Assembly (NCBI RefSeq): GCF_020215705.1
Contig: NZ_JAIWNB010000019.1
Span: 1-64,000 of the forward strand
Direction: 5' to 3'
DNA: 64,000 bases
Source: Nonomuraea aurantiaca
GTDB taxonomy: Bacteria; Actinomycetota; Actinomycetes; Streptosporangiales; Streptosporangiaceae
The position numbers and the translations under genes are program-made. The stretch's first letter is position 1; each line of letters opens with the position of its first letter. The notes beneath the pieces were generated by a model, which worked only from the letters and a program-made list of their open reading frames with translations, was not told the origin of the DNA and ran no database searches. This document shows positions 41,190 through 50,034 of the stretch, piece after piece.

Positions 41190-42259
41190 CCCCGATGCGC
41201 CTGACCGCTGTGACCGCGCTGCTTGCTCTCGGCGTGGCGGCCTGCAGCGGTACGACCAAGTCGACCGTGACCTCGGCGCCCGCGCCGGCGCCCGCCTCCT
41301 CCTCTTCCGCCGCCAAGGCCGACCCGAACGCCCCGATCAAGCAGGGACTGAAGCTGGCCTTCCTGCCCAAGGCGATCAACAACCCCTACGAGACGATCGT
41401 CGACAACGCGGGCATCGAGGCGGCCAAGGAGTATCAGGGCGAGGCCAAGGAGGTCGGCCCGTCCGACGCGTCGGCCTCCTCGCAGATCTCCTACATCAAC
41501 ACGCTCACCCAGCAGGGCCACGACGCGATCCTCATCGCCGCCAACGACGCCAACGCCGTCTGCGGGCCGCTCCAGCAGGCCCGCGCCAAGGGCATCAAGA
41601 TCGTCGCGTACGACTCGGACGCCGCCCCGGAGTGCCGTGACCTGTTCATCAACCAGGCCAGCTCGGAGGAGGTCGGCCGCAGCCAGGTCAAGCTGCTCGC
41701 CGGGATGATCGGCAACAAGGGCGACATCGCCATCCTGTCGGCCACCGCGAACGCCACGAACCAGAACACCTGGATCAAGTTCATGAAGGACGAGCTCGGC
41801 AAGCCCGAGTACAAGGACATGAAGCTGGTCAAGGTGGCCTACGGCGACGACGACGACCAGAAGTCGTTCACCCAGACGCAGGGCCTGCTGCAGGCGTACC
41901 CGAACCTGAAGGGGATCATCTCCCCGACCACGGTCGGCATCTCGGCGGCGGCCCGGTACATCTCCGGCTCCAAGTACAAGGGCAAGGTCGTGCTCACGGG
42001 GCTCGGGACGCCGAACCAGATGCGGCAGTTCGTCAAGGACAAGACCGTGGAGAAGTTCGCGCTGTGGAACCCGAAGGACCTCGGCTACCTGGCCTCCTAC
42101 GCCGCCGCGGCGCTGGTGTCGGGGCAGATCACCGGGGCCGAGGGGGAGACGTTCAAGGCGGGCAAGCTGGGCGAGCGCACGATCGGCAAGCAGGGCGAGG
42201 TCATCCTGGGCCCGCCGTTCACGTTCGACGCGGCGAACATCGACCAGTTCGACTACTGA
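41186..42259 (+). CDS. rhaS: rhamnose-binding lipoprotein
   Basis: 357 residues. The lipobox is GVAACSG (Cys about residue 20), so it is a membrane-anchored lipoprotein, followed by an Ala/Ser/Pro linker. The periplasmic-binding fold type 1 shows KLAFLPKAINNPYETIVDN, LTQQGHDAILIAANDANAV and IISPTTVGISAAARYI, typical of RhaS/AI-2-type binding proteins. It delivers sugar to the rhaTPQ complex. Confidence 0.9.
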   Translation: MTPMRLTAVTALLALGVAACSGTTKSTVTSAPAPAPASSSSAAKADPNAPIKQGLKLAFLPKAINNPYETIVDNAGIEAAKEYQGEAKEVGPSDASASSQISYINTLTQQGHDAILIAANDANAVCGPLQQARAKGIKIVAYDSDAAPECRDLFINQASSEEVGRSQVKLLAGMIGNKGDIAILSATANATNQNTWIKFMKDELGKPEYKDMKLVKVAYGDDDDQKSFTQTQGLLQAYPNLKGIISPTTVGISAAARYISGSKYKGKVVLTGLGTPNQMRQFVKDKTVEKFALWNPKDLGYLASYAAAALVSGQITGAEGETFKAGKLGERTIGKQGEVILGPPFTFDAANIDQFDY

Positions 42260-42278
42260 CGGTTTTTGATTCCCAGCC

Positions 42279-42306
42279 GGCCCGGCGCCGTTGTGGGCGC
42301 CGGGCC
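42279..42306 (+). terminator. hairpin between transporter and catabolic genes
   Basis: A perfect 11-bp stem (GGCCCGGCGCC / GGCGCCGGGCC) with a 6-base loop lies 19 bases after rhaS. There is no U-tract. It may be a partial terminator or an mRNA-stabilising end that raises transporter over catabolic expression. Confidence 0.7.
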
Positions 42307-42356
42307 CCCCGGCGCCGCGAGGGTCCGTGCGGGGTGGACATGAGAGGAGGTTGGTT

Positions 42357-42668
42357 ATGGAGCGGGTGTGTTTTGTGTTGAAAGTGCGGCCCGAGCGGCT
42401 CGACGAATACGCGGAGCGGCACCAGGCCGTCTGGCCGGAGATGCTCGAAGCGCTGACGAAGGCCGGGTGGCGTAACTACTCGTTGTTCCTGAGCGACGAC
42501 GGACTGCTGGTGGGCTACCTGGAGACCGACGACTTCAAGGCGGCTCAGCAGGCGATGGCCGAGACCGGTGTCAACGCGCGCTGGCAGGCGGAGATGGCTC
42601 CCTTCTTCGAGGCCGGACGGCCCGACGAGGGGCTGCTCACGCTGGCCGAAGTTTTCCACCTGGCTTGA
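42357..42668 (+). CDS. rhaM: L-rhamnose mutarotase
   Basis: 103 residues with AGGAGG six bases before ATG. The dimeric alpha-beta barrel family pattern is complete: RVCFVLKVRPERLDEYAERH, VWPEMLEALTKAGWRNYSLF and LVGYLETDD. It interconverts alpha and beta anomers of L-rhamnose to feed RhaI. It is followed 27 bases later by rhaI. Confidence 0.93.
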   Translation: MERVCFVLKVRPERLDEYAERHQAVWPEMLEALTKAGWRNYSLFLSDDGLLVGYLETDDFKAAQQAMAETGVNARWQAEMAPFFEAGRPDEGLLTLAEVFHLA

Positions 42669-42695
42669 AATCTTGCTCGAAATCTGGGGAAAAAG

Positions 42696-43841
42696 ATGAT
42701 CAAGGATCAGCTGCGGCAGCAGCGTATAGAGACGCCGTCCTGGGCGTACGGCAACTCCGGCACGAGGTTCAAGGTGTTCGCCCAGCAGGGCGTGCCGCGC
42801 GACCCGTACGAGAAGCTGGCCGACGCGGCGCAGGTGCACCGCTACACGGGCATCGCGCCCACCGTGGCGCTGCACATCCCGTGGGACAAGGTCGACGACT
42901 ACGCTGACCTCGCGCGGCACGCGACCGAGCAGGGGGTGACCATCGGGGCCATCAACTCCAACGTCTTCCAGGACGACGACTACAAGCTCGGCAGCGTCAC
43001 CCATCCCGATCCCGAGGTGCGGCGCAAGGCGCTGCGGCACCTGCTCGACTGCGTCGACATCATGGACGCCACCGGCTCCGACACGCTCAAGCTGTGGTTC
43101 TCCGACGGCACCAACTACCCGGGCCAGGACGACATCAGGGCCCGGCAGGACCGGCTCGCCGAGGCACTCGCCGCGGTCTACGAGCGGCTCGGGGATGAGC
43201 AGCGGTTCCTGCTGGAGTACAAGCTGTTCGAGCCCGCCTTCTACATGACCGACCTGCCCGACTGGGGCACCGCCTACGCGCACTGCCTCAAGCTGGGTGA
43301 CAAGGCGCAGGTCGTGGTCGACACCGGGCACCACGCGCCCGGCACCAACATCGAGTTCATCGTGGCGTTCCTGCTGCGTGAGGGCAAGCTCGGCGGCTTC
43401 GACTTCAACTCGCGCTTCTACGCCGACGACGACCTGATGGTGGGCGCGGCAGACCCGTTCCAGCTGTTCCGCATCATGTTCGAGGTCATCGGCGGCGGTG
43501 GTTACACCTCCGAGACCGCCTTCATGCTCGACCAGTGCCACAACATCGAGCCCAAGATCCCCGGCCAGATCCGCTCGGTGATGAACGTCCAGGAGGCCAC
43601 CGCCAAGGCGCTGCTCGTCGACCGCGACGCGCTGGCCGCCGCCCAGCGGGAAGGTGATGTGCTGGGCGCCAACGCCGTGCTCATGGACGCGTACAACACC
43701 GATGTCCGCCCGCTGCTCGGTGAGCTGCGGGAGGAGATGGGGCTCGCGCCCGACCCGATGGCCGCCTACGCCAAGTCCGGATACTTCGAGAAGATCGCCG
43801 CCGACCGTGTCGGCGGCAACCAGGCAGGCTGGGGGGCCTGA
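42696..43841 (+). CDS. rhaI: L-rhamnose isomerase
   Basis: 381 residues. It converts L-rhamnose to L-rhamnulose. The sequence has the TIM-barrel metal sites of the RhaI (Pseudomonas stutzeri-type) group: LEYKLFEPAFY (Glu ligand), VVVDTGHHAPGTNIE and GGFDFNSRFYADDDL. The motif WAYGNSGTRF at the N-terminus is characteristic. The stop overlaps the rhaD start by one base. Confidence 0.94.
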   Translation: MIKDQLRQQRIETPSWAYGNSGTRFKVFAQQGVPRDPYEKLADAAQVHRYTGIAPTVALHIPWDKVDDYADLARHATEQGVTIGAINSNVFQDDDYKLGSVTHPDPEVRRKALRHLLDCVDIMDATGSDTLKLWFSDGTNYPGQDDIRARQDRLAEALAAVYERLGDEQRFLLEYKLFEPAFYMTDLPDWGTAYAHCLKLGDKAQVVVDTGHHAPGTNIEFIVAFLLREGKLGGFDFNSRFYADDDLMVGAADPFQLFRIMFEVIGGGGYTSETAFMLDQCHNIEPKIPGQIRSVMNVQEATAKALLVDRDALAAAQREGDVLGANAVLMDAYNTDVRPLLGELREEMGLAPDPMAAYAKSGYFEKIAADRVGGNQAGWGA

Positions 43842-45883
43842 TGTCTGACGCCATGAACGAACTGCTCGAAAGAGCGCACACGCTCGGCTCCGATCCGCGC
43901 AACACCAACTTCGCCGGCGGCAACGCCTCCGCCAAGGGCACCGCGAACGACCCGGTGACGGGCCAGGACGTGGAGCTGCTCTGGGTGAAGGGCTCCGGCG
44001 GCGACCTGGGCACGCTCACCGCCGGCGGCCTGGCCGTCCTGCGCCTGGACCGGTTCAGGGCGCTGACCGGCGTCTACCCGGGCGAGGAGCGCGAGGACGA
44101 GATGGTGGCGGCGTTCGACTTCTGCCTGCACGGCAAGGGCGGCGCCGCACCGTCGATCGACACCGCCATGCACGCCCTGGTCGACTCCGCTCATGTCGAC
44201 CACCTTCACCCCGACTCCGGCATCGCGATCGCCACCGCCGCCGATGGCCCAGAGCTGACCGCGCGGGTCTTCGGCGACCGGGTCGTCTGGGTGCCGTGGC
44301 GGCGGCCCGGCTTCCAGCTCGGCCTCGACATCTCCGCGATCAAGGCCGCCAACCCGCAGGCCATCGGCTGCATCCTGGGCGGCCACGGCATCACCGCCTG
44401 GGGCGAGACGAGCGCCGAGTGCCAGGCGAACTCCCTGGAGATCATCCGTACCGCCGAGCAGTACATCGCCGACCACGGCCGCCCGGACCCGTTCGGCGCC
44501 GTCGTCCACGAACCCCTGCCGGAGGAGGCCAGGCACCGGCGCGCGGCCGAGCTGTTCCCCGCGATCCGCGGCCTGGCGAGCACCGACGCCCGCCAGGTCG
44601 GTCACTACACCGACTCGCCCGAGGTGCTCGACTTCCTGGCCCGCGCCGAGCACCCGCGGCTCGCCGCGCTCGGCACCTCCTGCCCCGACCACTTCCTGCG
44701 CACCAAGGTCGCCCCCCTCGTCGTGGACCTGCCGCCGGACGCGCCGATCGCGGACGTCCTGACCCGGCTCGGCGAGCTGCACACCCAGTACCGGGAGGAC
44801 TACGCCGCCTACTACCAGCGGCACGCGGCCCCTGACTCGCCCCCGATGCGCGGCGCCGACCCGGCGATCGTGCTGGTGCCCGGGGTCGGCATGTTCAGCT
44901 TCGGCAAGGACAAGCAGACCGCCCGGGTCGCCGGGGAGTTCTACGTCAACGCGATCAACGTGATGCGCGGCGCCGAGGCGCTGTCCAGCTACCGGCCGAT
45001 CGAGGAGTCGGAGAAGTTCCGCATCGAGTACTGGGAGCTGGAGGAGGCCAAGCTGCGCCGCCTGCCCGCGCCCAAGCCGCTGGCCGGGCGCGTCGCGTTC
45101 GTGACCGGCGGCGGCTCCGGCATCGGCGCCGCCACCGCCAGGCGGCTGGCGGCCGAGGGCGCGTGCGTGGTGGTCGCCGACCGCGACCTGGGCGCCGCGG
45201 ACAAGGTGGCCGCGGAACTCGGCGGTGCCGCCTACCGGCCGCAGGACGTCGCGATCGCCGTGGGCGTGGACGTGACGTCCGAGGAGCAGATCGGCGAGGC
45301 GGTACGCCAGGCGGTCCTCGCCTTCGGCGGCGTCGACCTGGTGGTCAACAACGCGGGCCTGTCCCTGTCGCGCTCGCTGCTGGAGACCACCCTCGACGAC
45401 TGGAACCTGCAGCACGACGTGATGGCCCGCGGCTCGTTCCTGGTCTCCAGGGAAGCCGCGCGGGTCCTGCTGAGCCAGGGCATGGGCGGCGACATCGTCT
45501 ACATCTCCTCCAAGAACGCCGTCTTCGCCGGGCCGAACAACGTCGCCTACGGCGCGGCCAAGGCCGACCAGGCCCACCAGGTACGCCTCCTCGCGGCCGA
45601 GCTGGGCCCGCACGGCATCCGGGTCAACGGCGTCAACCCCGACGGCGTCGTACGCGGCTCGGGGATCTTCGCCTCCGGCTGGGGCGCCAACCGGGCGGCC
45701 GTCTACGGGGTCGAGGAGGAGCGCCTGGGCGAGTTCTACGCGCAGCGCACGCTGCTCAAGCAGGAGGTGCTGCCGGAGCACGTGGCCGCGGCGGTGTTCG
45801 CGCTCACGGGCGGGGAACTGTCGCTGACGACCGGGCTGCACATCCCGGTCGACGCGGGAGTGGCCGCCGCCTTCCTGCGCTGA
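43841..45883 (+). CDS. rhaD: bifunctional rhamnulose-1-phosphate aldolase/short-chain dehydrogenase
   Basis: 680 residues. The N-terminal 410 or so residues are a class II aldolase: NFAGGNASAKG, metal ligands in SAHVDHLHPDSGIAIATA and GGHGITAWG. The C-terminal 250 residues are a short-chain dehydrogenase: VTGGGSGIGAATARRLAAEG, catalytic YGAAK in NNVAYGAAKADQ. The aldolase splits rhamnulose 1-phosphate to DHAP and L-lactaldehyde, and the dehydrogenase domain is thought to oxidise lactaldehyde. A strong hairpin follows. Confidence 0.93.
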   Translation: MSDAMNELLERAHTLGSDPRNTNFAGGNASAKGTANDPVTGQDVELLWVKGSGGDLGTLTAGGLAVLRLDRFRALTGVYPGEEREDEMVAAFDFCLHGKGGAAPSIDTAMHALVDSAHVDHLHPDSGIAIATAADGPELTARVFGDRVVWVPWRRPGFQLGLDISAIKAANPQAIGCILGGHGITAWGETSAECQANSLEIIRTAEQYIADHGRPDPFGAVVHEPLPEEARHRRAAELFPAIRGLASTDARQVGHYTDSPEVLDFLARAEHPRLAALGTSCPDHFLRTKVAPLVVDLPPDAPIADVLTRLGELHTQYREDYAAYYQRHAAPDSPPMRGADPAIVLVPGVGMFSFGKDKQTARVAGEFYVNAINVMRGAEALSSYRPIEESEKFRIEYWELEEAKLRRLPAPKPLAGRVAFVTGGGSGIGAATARRLAAEGACVVVADRDLGAADKVAAELGGAAYRPQDVAIAVGVDVTSEEQIGEAVRQAVLAFGGVDLVVNNAGLSLSRSLLETTLDDWNLQHDVMARGSFLVSREAARVLLSQGMGGDIVYISSKNAVFAGPNNVAYGAAKADQAHQVRLLAAELGPHGIRVNGVNPDGVVRGSGIFASGWGANRAAVYGVEEERLGEFYAQRTLLKQEVLPEHVAAAVFALTGGELSLTTGLHIPVDAGVAAAFLR

Positions 45884-45898
45884 CGCTCGTACGCCGGG

Positions 45899-45930
45899 GA
45901 ACGCGCCCCCTCCGCTCTGGGGGCGCGTTC
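45899..45930 (+). terminator. hairpin after rhaD
   Basis: A perfect 12-bp stem (GAACGCGCCCCC / GGGGGCGCGTTC) with an 8-base loop begins 15 bases after the rhaD stop. It is likely a terminator; the isomerase-like gene beyond may be expressed by read-through or its own promoter. Confidence 0.8.
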
Positions 45931-46005
45931 TCGCCGAAGCCCCGACCTGTCACGGCGGCATACCCCGCCCACGACCGAAAGACCGGAAGAGGAGACCAAG
46001 AAGAC

Positions 46006-47421
46006 ATGACGCTCGAACGGATCCCCGCGCGGCCCACCAAGGTCGGGCTCGTGGCGGGCGGGCTCGGCGCGTACTGGCCGCAGTTCCCCGACCTGCTGCC
46101 GCAACTGGAGCGCTCGTCCGCGCGCGTCTCCGAACGCATGGGCACGCTCGGCTGCGAAGTGGTCGACGTCGGCTTCATCTCCGACGCCCAGCAGGGCGCG
46201 GCCGCGGCGGAACGGCTGCGGGAGGCGGGCTGCGACCTGATCGTCGGCTTCCTCACCACCTACATGACCGCCACCATGCTGCTGCCGATCGCGCAGCGCA
46301 GCGGCGCGCCGGTGCTGCTGATCAACCTGCAGCCGTCGGAGTCGATGGACCACGAGACGTTCGACACCGGGCAGTGGCTGGCCTACTGCGGCGCGTGCCC
46401 GCTGCCGGAGATGGCCAACACCTTCACCAGGGCCGGGATCCCGTTCCGTTCGGTGTCCGGCTACCTGGAGGACGAGCGGGCCTGGGCGCGGATCGAGCGG
46501 TGGGTGAAGGCGGCGGGCGTACGGGCCACGCTGCGCGACGGGCGGCACGGGCTGATGGGCCACCTCTACCCGGGCATGCTCGACGTCGCCACCGACCTGA
46601 CGCTGGTGCCGGTCAATCTGGGCGGGCACGTGGAGGTGCTGGAGTTCGACGACCTGCGGGTACGCGTCGAGAAGGTCACCGACACCCAGGTCAAGGAGCG
46701 GATGGAGCTCGCGCGGGAGGTGTTCGAGCTGGCCGACACGGTCGTGCCCGAGGACTTCGAGTGGGCGGCCCGCGTGTCGGCCGGGCTGGACCAGCTGGTG
46801 GCCGACTTCGAGCTGGACAGCCTCGCCTACTATCACCGCGGGCTCGACGGCGAGATCCACGAACGGCTCGGCGCGGGCATGATCCTCGGCTCGTCACTGC
46901 TCACCGCGCGGGGCGTCCCGGCGGCGGGGGAGTACGAGCTGCGGACCTCGCTGGCCATGCTGATCATGGATCGGCTGGGCGGCGGCGGCTCGTTCACCGA
47001 GCTGCAGGCGCTCGACTTCCTGCGCGGTCACGTCGAGATGGGCCACGACGGGCCGGCCCACCTGGCGATCAGCTCGCGCAAGCCGCTGCTGCGCGGACTG
47101 GGCGTCTTCCACGGCAAGCGCGGGTGGGGGGTGTCGGTCGAGTTCGACGTGGCGCACGGGCCGGTGACGGCGTTCGGGCTGCTCCAGCGGCGTGACGGCC
47201 GGTTCGGCTTCGCCGTGTCGGAGGGCGAGACCGTGGACGGCCCGCACCTCAAGATCGGCAACACCACGTCCCGCGTCGACTTCGGCCGCGATCCGGGGGA
47301 GTGGACGGACGACTGGAGCGCCACCGGCATCTCCCACCACTGGTCCCTCGGCACCGGCCACCGCGCCGCCGAGCTGCGCGCTCTGGCCGACCTCATGGGC
47401 GTAGAAGTAGTCGAAGTCTGA
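46006..47421 (+). CDS. L-fucose/L-arabinose isomerase-superfamily protein
   Basis: 471 residues, GGAGACCAAG upstream. The N-terminal Rossmann-like part (TKVGLVAGGLGAYWPQFPDL, then GCDLIVGFLTTYMTATMLLPIA) and the later Glu/His-bearing region (GHLYPGMLDVATDLTLV, ISHHWSLGTGHRAAEL) match the L-arabinose/L-fucose isomerase superfamily. RhaI already isomerises rhamnose, so this enzyme may act on another sugar such as L-arabinose, L-fucose or L-lyxose. The family call is good; the substrate is open. Confidence 0.8.
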   Translation: MTLERIPARPTKVGLVAGGLGAYWPQFPDLLPQLERSSARVSERMGTLGCEVVDVGFISDAQQGAAAAERLREAGCDLIVGFLTTYMTATMLLPIAQRSGAPVLLINLQPSESMDHETFDTGQWLAYCGACPLPEMANTFTRAGIPFRSVSGYLEDERAWARIERWVKAAGVRATLRDGRHGLMGHLYPGMLDVATDLTLVPVNLGGHVEVLEFDDLRVRVEKVTDTQVKERMELAREVFELADTVVPEDFEWAARVSAGLDQLVADFELDSLAYYHRGLDGEIHERLGAGMILGSSLLTARGVPAAGEYELRTSLAMLIMDRLGGGGSFTELQALDFLRGHVEMGHDGPAHLAISSRKPLLRGLGVFHGKRGWGVSVEFDVAHGPVTAFGLLQRRDGRFGFAVSEGETVDGPHLKIGNTTSRVDFGRDPGEWTDDWSATGISHHWSLGTGHRAAELRALADLMGVEVVEV

Positions 47422-47506
47422 CATTTCGCATTATTTCCTCAGAAATAGCTGTGAACCGGCTCTTTGGGCCTTTGCCGGGCTGGGGGGCAGGGGCATCGTG
47501 GGCCGC

Positions 47507-48523
47507 ATGAGATCAGCGATCCTCACGACCGCGCTCTGCGCCCTGCTCGCCACCTTGCCCGGCGCGCCCGCGTCGGCGGCCACGTTGCCTGACACGTTCG
47601 CGCAGGCGGCGACGCTGCCCGGTACGTCGGCGCGGACGGCCACGCTGTCCGGCACGATGACGCTGCCTGACGCTATGACGCTGCCTGGCACGATCGCGCT
47701 CCCCAACGGCTTCCGGCCGGAGGGGATCGCTATCGGCAGCCGGCCCGTGGCCTACGTGGGCTCCCTGGCCAACGGCGACATCTACCGCGCCGACCTGCGC
47801 ACCGGCCAGGGCGCCGTCGTCAGCAAGGGCCCCGGCACCCCTTCGGTGGGGCTCAAGCTCGACTCGCGCGACCGCCTGTTCGTCTCCGGCGGCACCGCCG
47901 GGAACGCCCGGGTGATCGACGTCCGTACCGGGGCGGTGCTCAAGTCGTACCCGCTGGCCACCGGGGCGTCGTTCGTCAACGACGTCGTGCTCACGCGGGA
48001 GGCGGCCTGGTTCACCGACTCCACCAACCCCGTCCTGTACAAGGTGCCGCTCGGTCGCCGCGGCGCGCTGCCCGACCAGGCCGTGCCGGTGCCGCTCACG
48101 GGCGCCATCCAGTACACGACCGGCAACAACGCCAACGGCATCGCCCAGACCCCCGACCGCAAGAGCCTGCTCATCGTCCAGTCCAACGTCGGCAAGCTGT
48201 TCAAGACCGACCCCGCCACCGGCGTCACCACGGAGGTGAACCTGGGCGGCGAGTCCCTGGTCAACGGCGACGGCCTGCTGCTGGACGGCCGGACACTGTA
48301 CGTGGTGCAGAACCGGCTCAACACGGTCACCGTCATCCGCCTGACCGCCGACGGCTCCTCTGGGCAGGTCGTGAACCGGCTGACGGACCCGCGCTTCGAC
48401 GTCCCCAGCACCGTGGCGTCGTTCGGCCACCGGCTCTACCTGCCCAACGCCCGCTTCACCACGACTCCCGCCCCCGACACCGCGTACTCGGTGAACGCGA
48501 TCACGGCACCACGCGACCACTGA
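47507..48523 (+). CDS. secreted SMP-30/gluconolactonase-like propeller protein with N-terminal repeats
   Basis: 338 residues from ATG 47507 (GTG 47498 is an alternative). The signal peptide ends near PASAA. Residues 24-64 are five or six degenerate copies of a (A)TLPxT-like unit (ATLPDTF, ATLPGTS, ATLSGTM, TLPDAM, TLPGTI, ALPNG). The rest has repeating propeller-type blades (GDIYRADLRTGQGAVVS, RVIDVRTGAVLKSYPLA, NANGIAQTPDRKSLLIVQS). This resembles proteins labelled superoxide dismutase or SMP-30-like in actinomycetes, but no metal-binding residues are certain. Confidence 0.75.
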   Translation: MRSAILTTALCALLATLPGAPASAATLPDTFAQAATLPGTSARTATLSGTMTLPDAMTLPGTIALPNGFRPEGIAIGSRPVAYVGSLANGDIYRADLRTGQGAVVSKGPGTPSVGLKLDSRDRLFVSGGTAGNARVIDVRTGAVLKSYPLATGASFVNDVVLTREAAWFTDSTNPVLYKVPLGRRGALPDQAVPVPLTGAIQYTTGNNANGIAQTPDRKSLLIVQSNVGKLFKTDPATGVTTEVNLGGESLVNGDGLLLDGRTLYVVQNRLNTVTVIRLTADGSSGQVVNRLTDPRFDVPSTVASFGHRLYLPNARFTTTPAPDTAYSVNAITAPRDH

Positions 48524-48530
48524 TCCGACC

Positions 48531-48559
48531 GGGCCGCAGCCTGCGCGATAACGCGGCCC
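48531..48559. terminator. hairpin between convergent genes
   Basis: GGGCCGC and GCGGCCC form a 7-bp stem around a 15-base loop, just after the propeller gene and 73 bases before the end of the convergent SDR gene. This is a weak bidirectional terminator candidate. Confidence 0.4.
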
Positions 48560-48631
48560 AGCTCCGCGCCTCCACCGCCGAACTCGGTCACGTCCACGCG
48601 CAGGTACGGCATCGCCTCACCGGCGATGACC

Positions 48632-49354
48632 TCAGTGACATCCGTCCGGCGCGCCGGTCGTCACGTCGGGGAATCGCGCCGGGTAGGCGGGTCGCCCGTT
48701 CAGGACGACCCAGGCCTGTCCGGTCCGTCCGTCGGCCAGGATGGCCTCCACCGCATCGGCCGCCTCGTCAGGGCTGGCGAAGGTGTGTCCCGCCTCGGTG
48801 AGCAGCTCGCGGAACGGGGCGAGCAGCGGGGTGTCGACCAGGCCCGGGCAGAGCGCGTTGACCTTGACGCCGTCGCCGGCCAGGAGGGTGGCCGTGGACC
48901 GGACGAGGCCGATCAGGGCGTGCTTGCTCGCGGCATAGAACGGATCGGGAGCCTCCTTGAGGCCGGCCAGGCTGGAGGTGACGATGATCGAGCCGCCGCC
49001 GCGCAGGTGCGGTAGGCAGGCGTGGATTCCGTAGACGATGCCGTCCAGGTTGGTGGCGATGGTTGCGCGGTAGGCGGCGGGGGTGAAGTTGTGCCAGCCG
49101 CACTGGCCAGGGATGCCGGCGTTGAGCACGGCCACGTCGAGCGTGCCGTAGGCCGAGATCGCCTCGGCCACCGCCGCCTCGTTGTCCTCCGGGCGGCAGA
49201 CATCGGCCGGCACGAACCGGGCGCCGATCTCGGCGGCGACCTCCTCGCCACGTGAGCGTTCCTTGTCGGCGATGATCACTTTGCTCCCCTTGCGGGCCAT
49301 GCGCCGTGCTATGGCAGCACCGATGCCGCCCGCGCCGCCGGTGATCAGCATCAC
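48632..49354 (-). CDS. short-chain dehydrogenase/reductase
   Basis: 240 residues from GTG 49354 (ATG 49351 and TTG 49360 are alternatives; GGGGAG lies upstream). Classical SDR motifs: LITGGAGGIGAAIARRMARKG, VLNAG, IIVTSSLAG and YAASKHALIGLV. The substrate is unknown. Its start overlaps or abuts the stop of the VC0807-like gene, placing it third in the tetR operon. Confidence 0.92.
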   Translation of the reverse strand: MMLITGGAGGIGAAIARRMARKGSKVIIADKERSRGEEVAAEIGARFVPADVCRPEDNEAAVAEAISAYGTLDVAVLNAGIPGQCGWHNFTPAAYRATIATNLDGIVYGIHACLPHLRGGGSIIVTSSLAGLKEAPDPFYAASKHALIGLVRSTATLLAGDGVKVNALCPGLVDTPLLAPFRELLTEAGHTFASPDEAADAVEAILADGRTGQAWVVLNGRPAYPARFPDVTTGAPDGCH

Positions 49355-49356
49355 GG

Positions 49357-50034
49357 TCAACGCGACTCCCCGGGCAGGCCAGGCGCTTCGACTGGTATGC
49401 GAACCAGCTCGACACCCCTGAGCCGCAGACCGTGACGGCGCAGGTAGGCGCGGCCGTACAGGCGCTGGAAGGCGAGCAGGGCGGCGAGGGTGATGATGAG
49501 CAGGACGTCGTCCAGCAGCGGCACCACGTCGATGGGCAGCGTGGCGGCCATGACGACGCGCAGGGCCGCGTCGGCCAGCAGCGCGGCCCCCCACACCGCC
49601 GTGGTGACCCGGAGCACTTGGCGGAACGGCGGATGGTCGCTCCAGTTCGCCGCCCACTGCTGCTGTTTGTCGCGATCGGAGATCACGCGCATGGCCTCGT
49701 ACAGGAACGGGCGCCGGCCGCAGAGCGTGATCAACGCCCACAGGCCCAGCGCGCAGGTGCCCCACGCGTTGCGGATCAGCAGCACGCGCGGGCTGCCGGC
49801 GACGAACGACATGGCGACGGTGAGCATCATCGCGCCGAGCACGAACACGGTGATCCCGCTGACGCGCCGCTCGACCACCAGGTCGTGGACGGCTCGGGCC
49901 GCCGATAACGCGCCGGCGGCCAGCAGGGCGATCCACTGGCTCACCCCGGCCGCCCTGAGCCCGTAGAAGATCGCGAGCGGTCCGGCGAGCTCCAGGGCCA
50001 CGACGCTCAACAGGCCGCGGTGCACCCCGCTCAC
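49357..50034 (-). CDS. VC0807-like integral membrane protein
   Basis: 225 residues with five or six hydrophobic segments (LLSVVALELAGPLAIFYGLR, ITVFVLGAMMLTVAMSFVAG, ALGLWALITLCG, VLLIITLAALLAFQRLYG). The central RPFLYEAMRVISD and WSDHPPFRQVLRVTTAVWG are the family's conserved cytoplasmic parts. The function is unknown. It overlaps the tetR gene by 4 bases and the SDR start region. Confidence 0.78.
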   Translation of the reverse strand: MSGVHRGLLSVVALELAGPLAIFYGLRAAGVSQWIALLAAGALSAARAVHDLVVERRVSGITVFVLGAMMLTVAMSFVAGSPRVLLIRNAWGTCALGLWALITLCGRRPFLYEAMRVISDRDKQQQWAANWSDHPPFRQVLRVTTAVWGAALLADAALRVVMAATLPIDVVPLLDDVLLIITLAALLAFQRLYGRAYLRRHGLRLRGVELVRIPVEAPGLPGESR

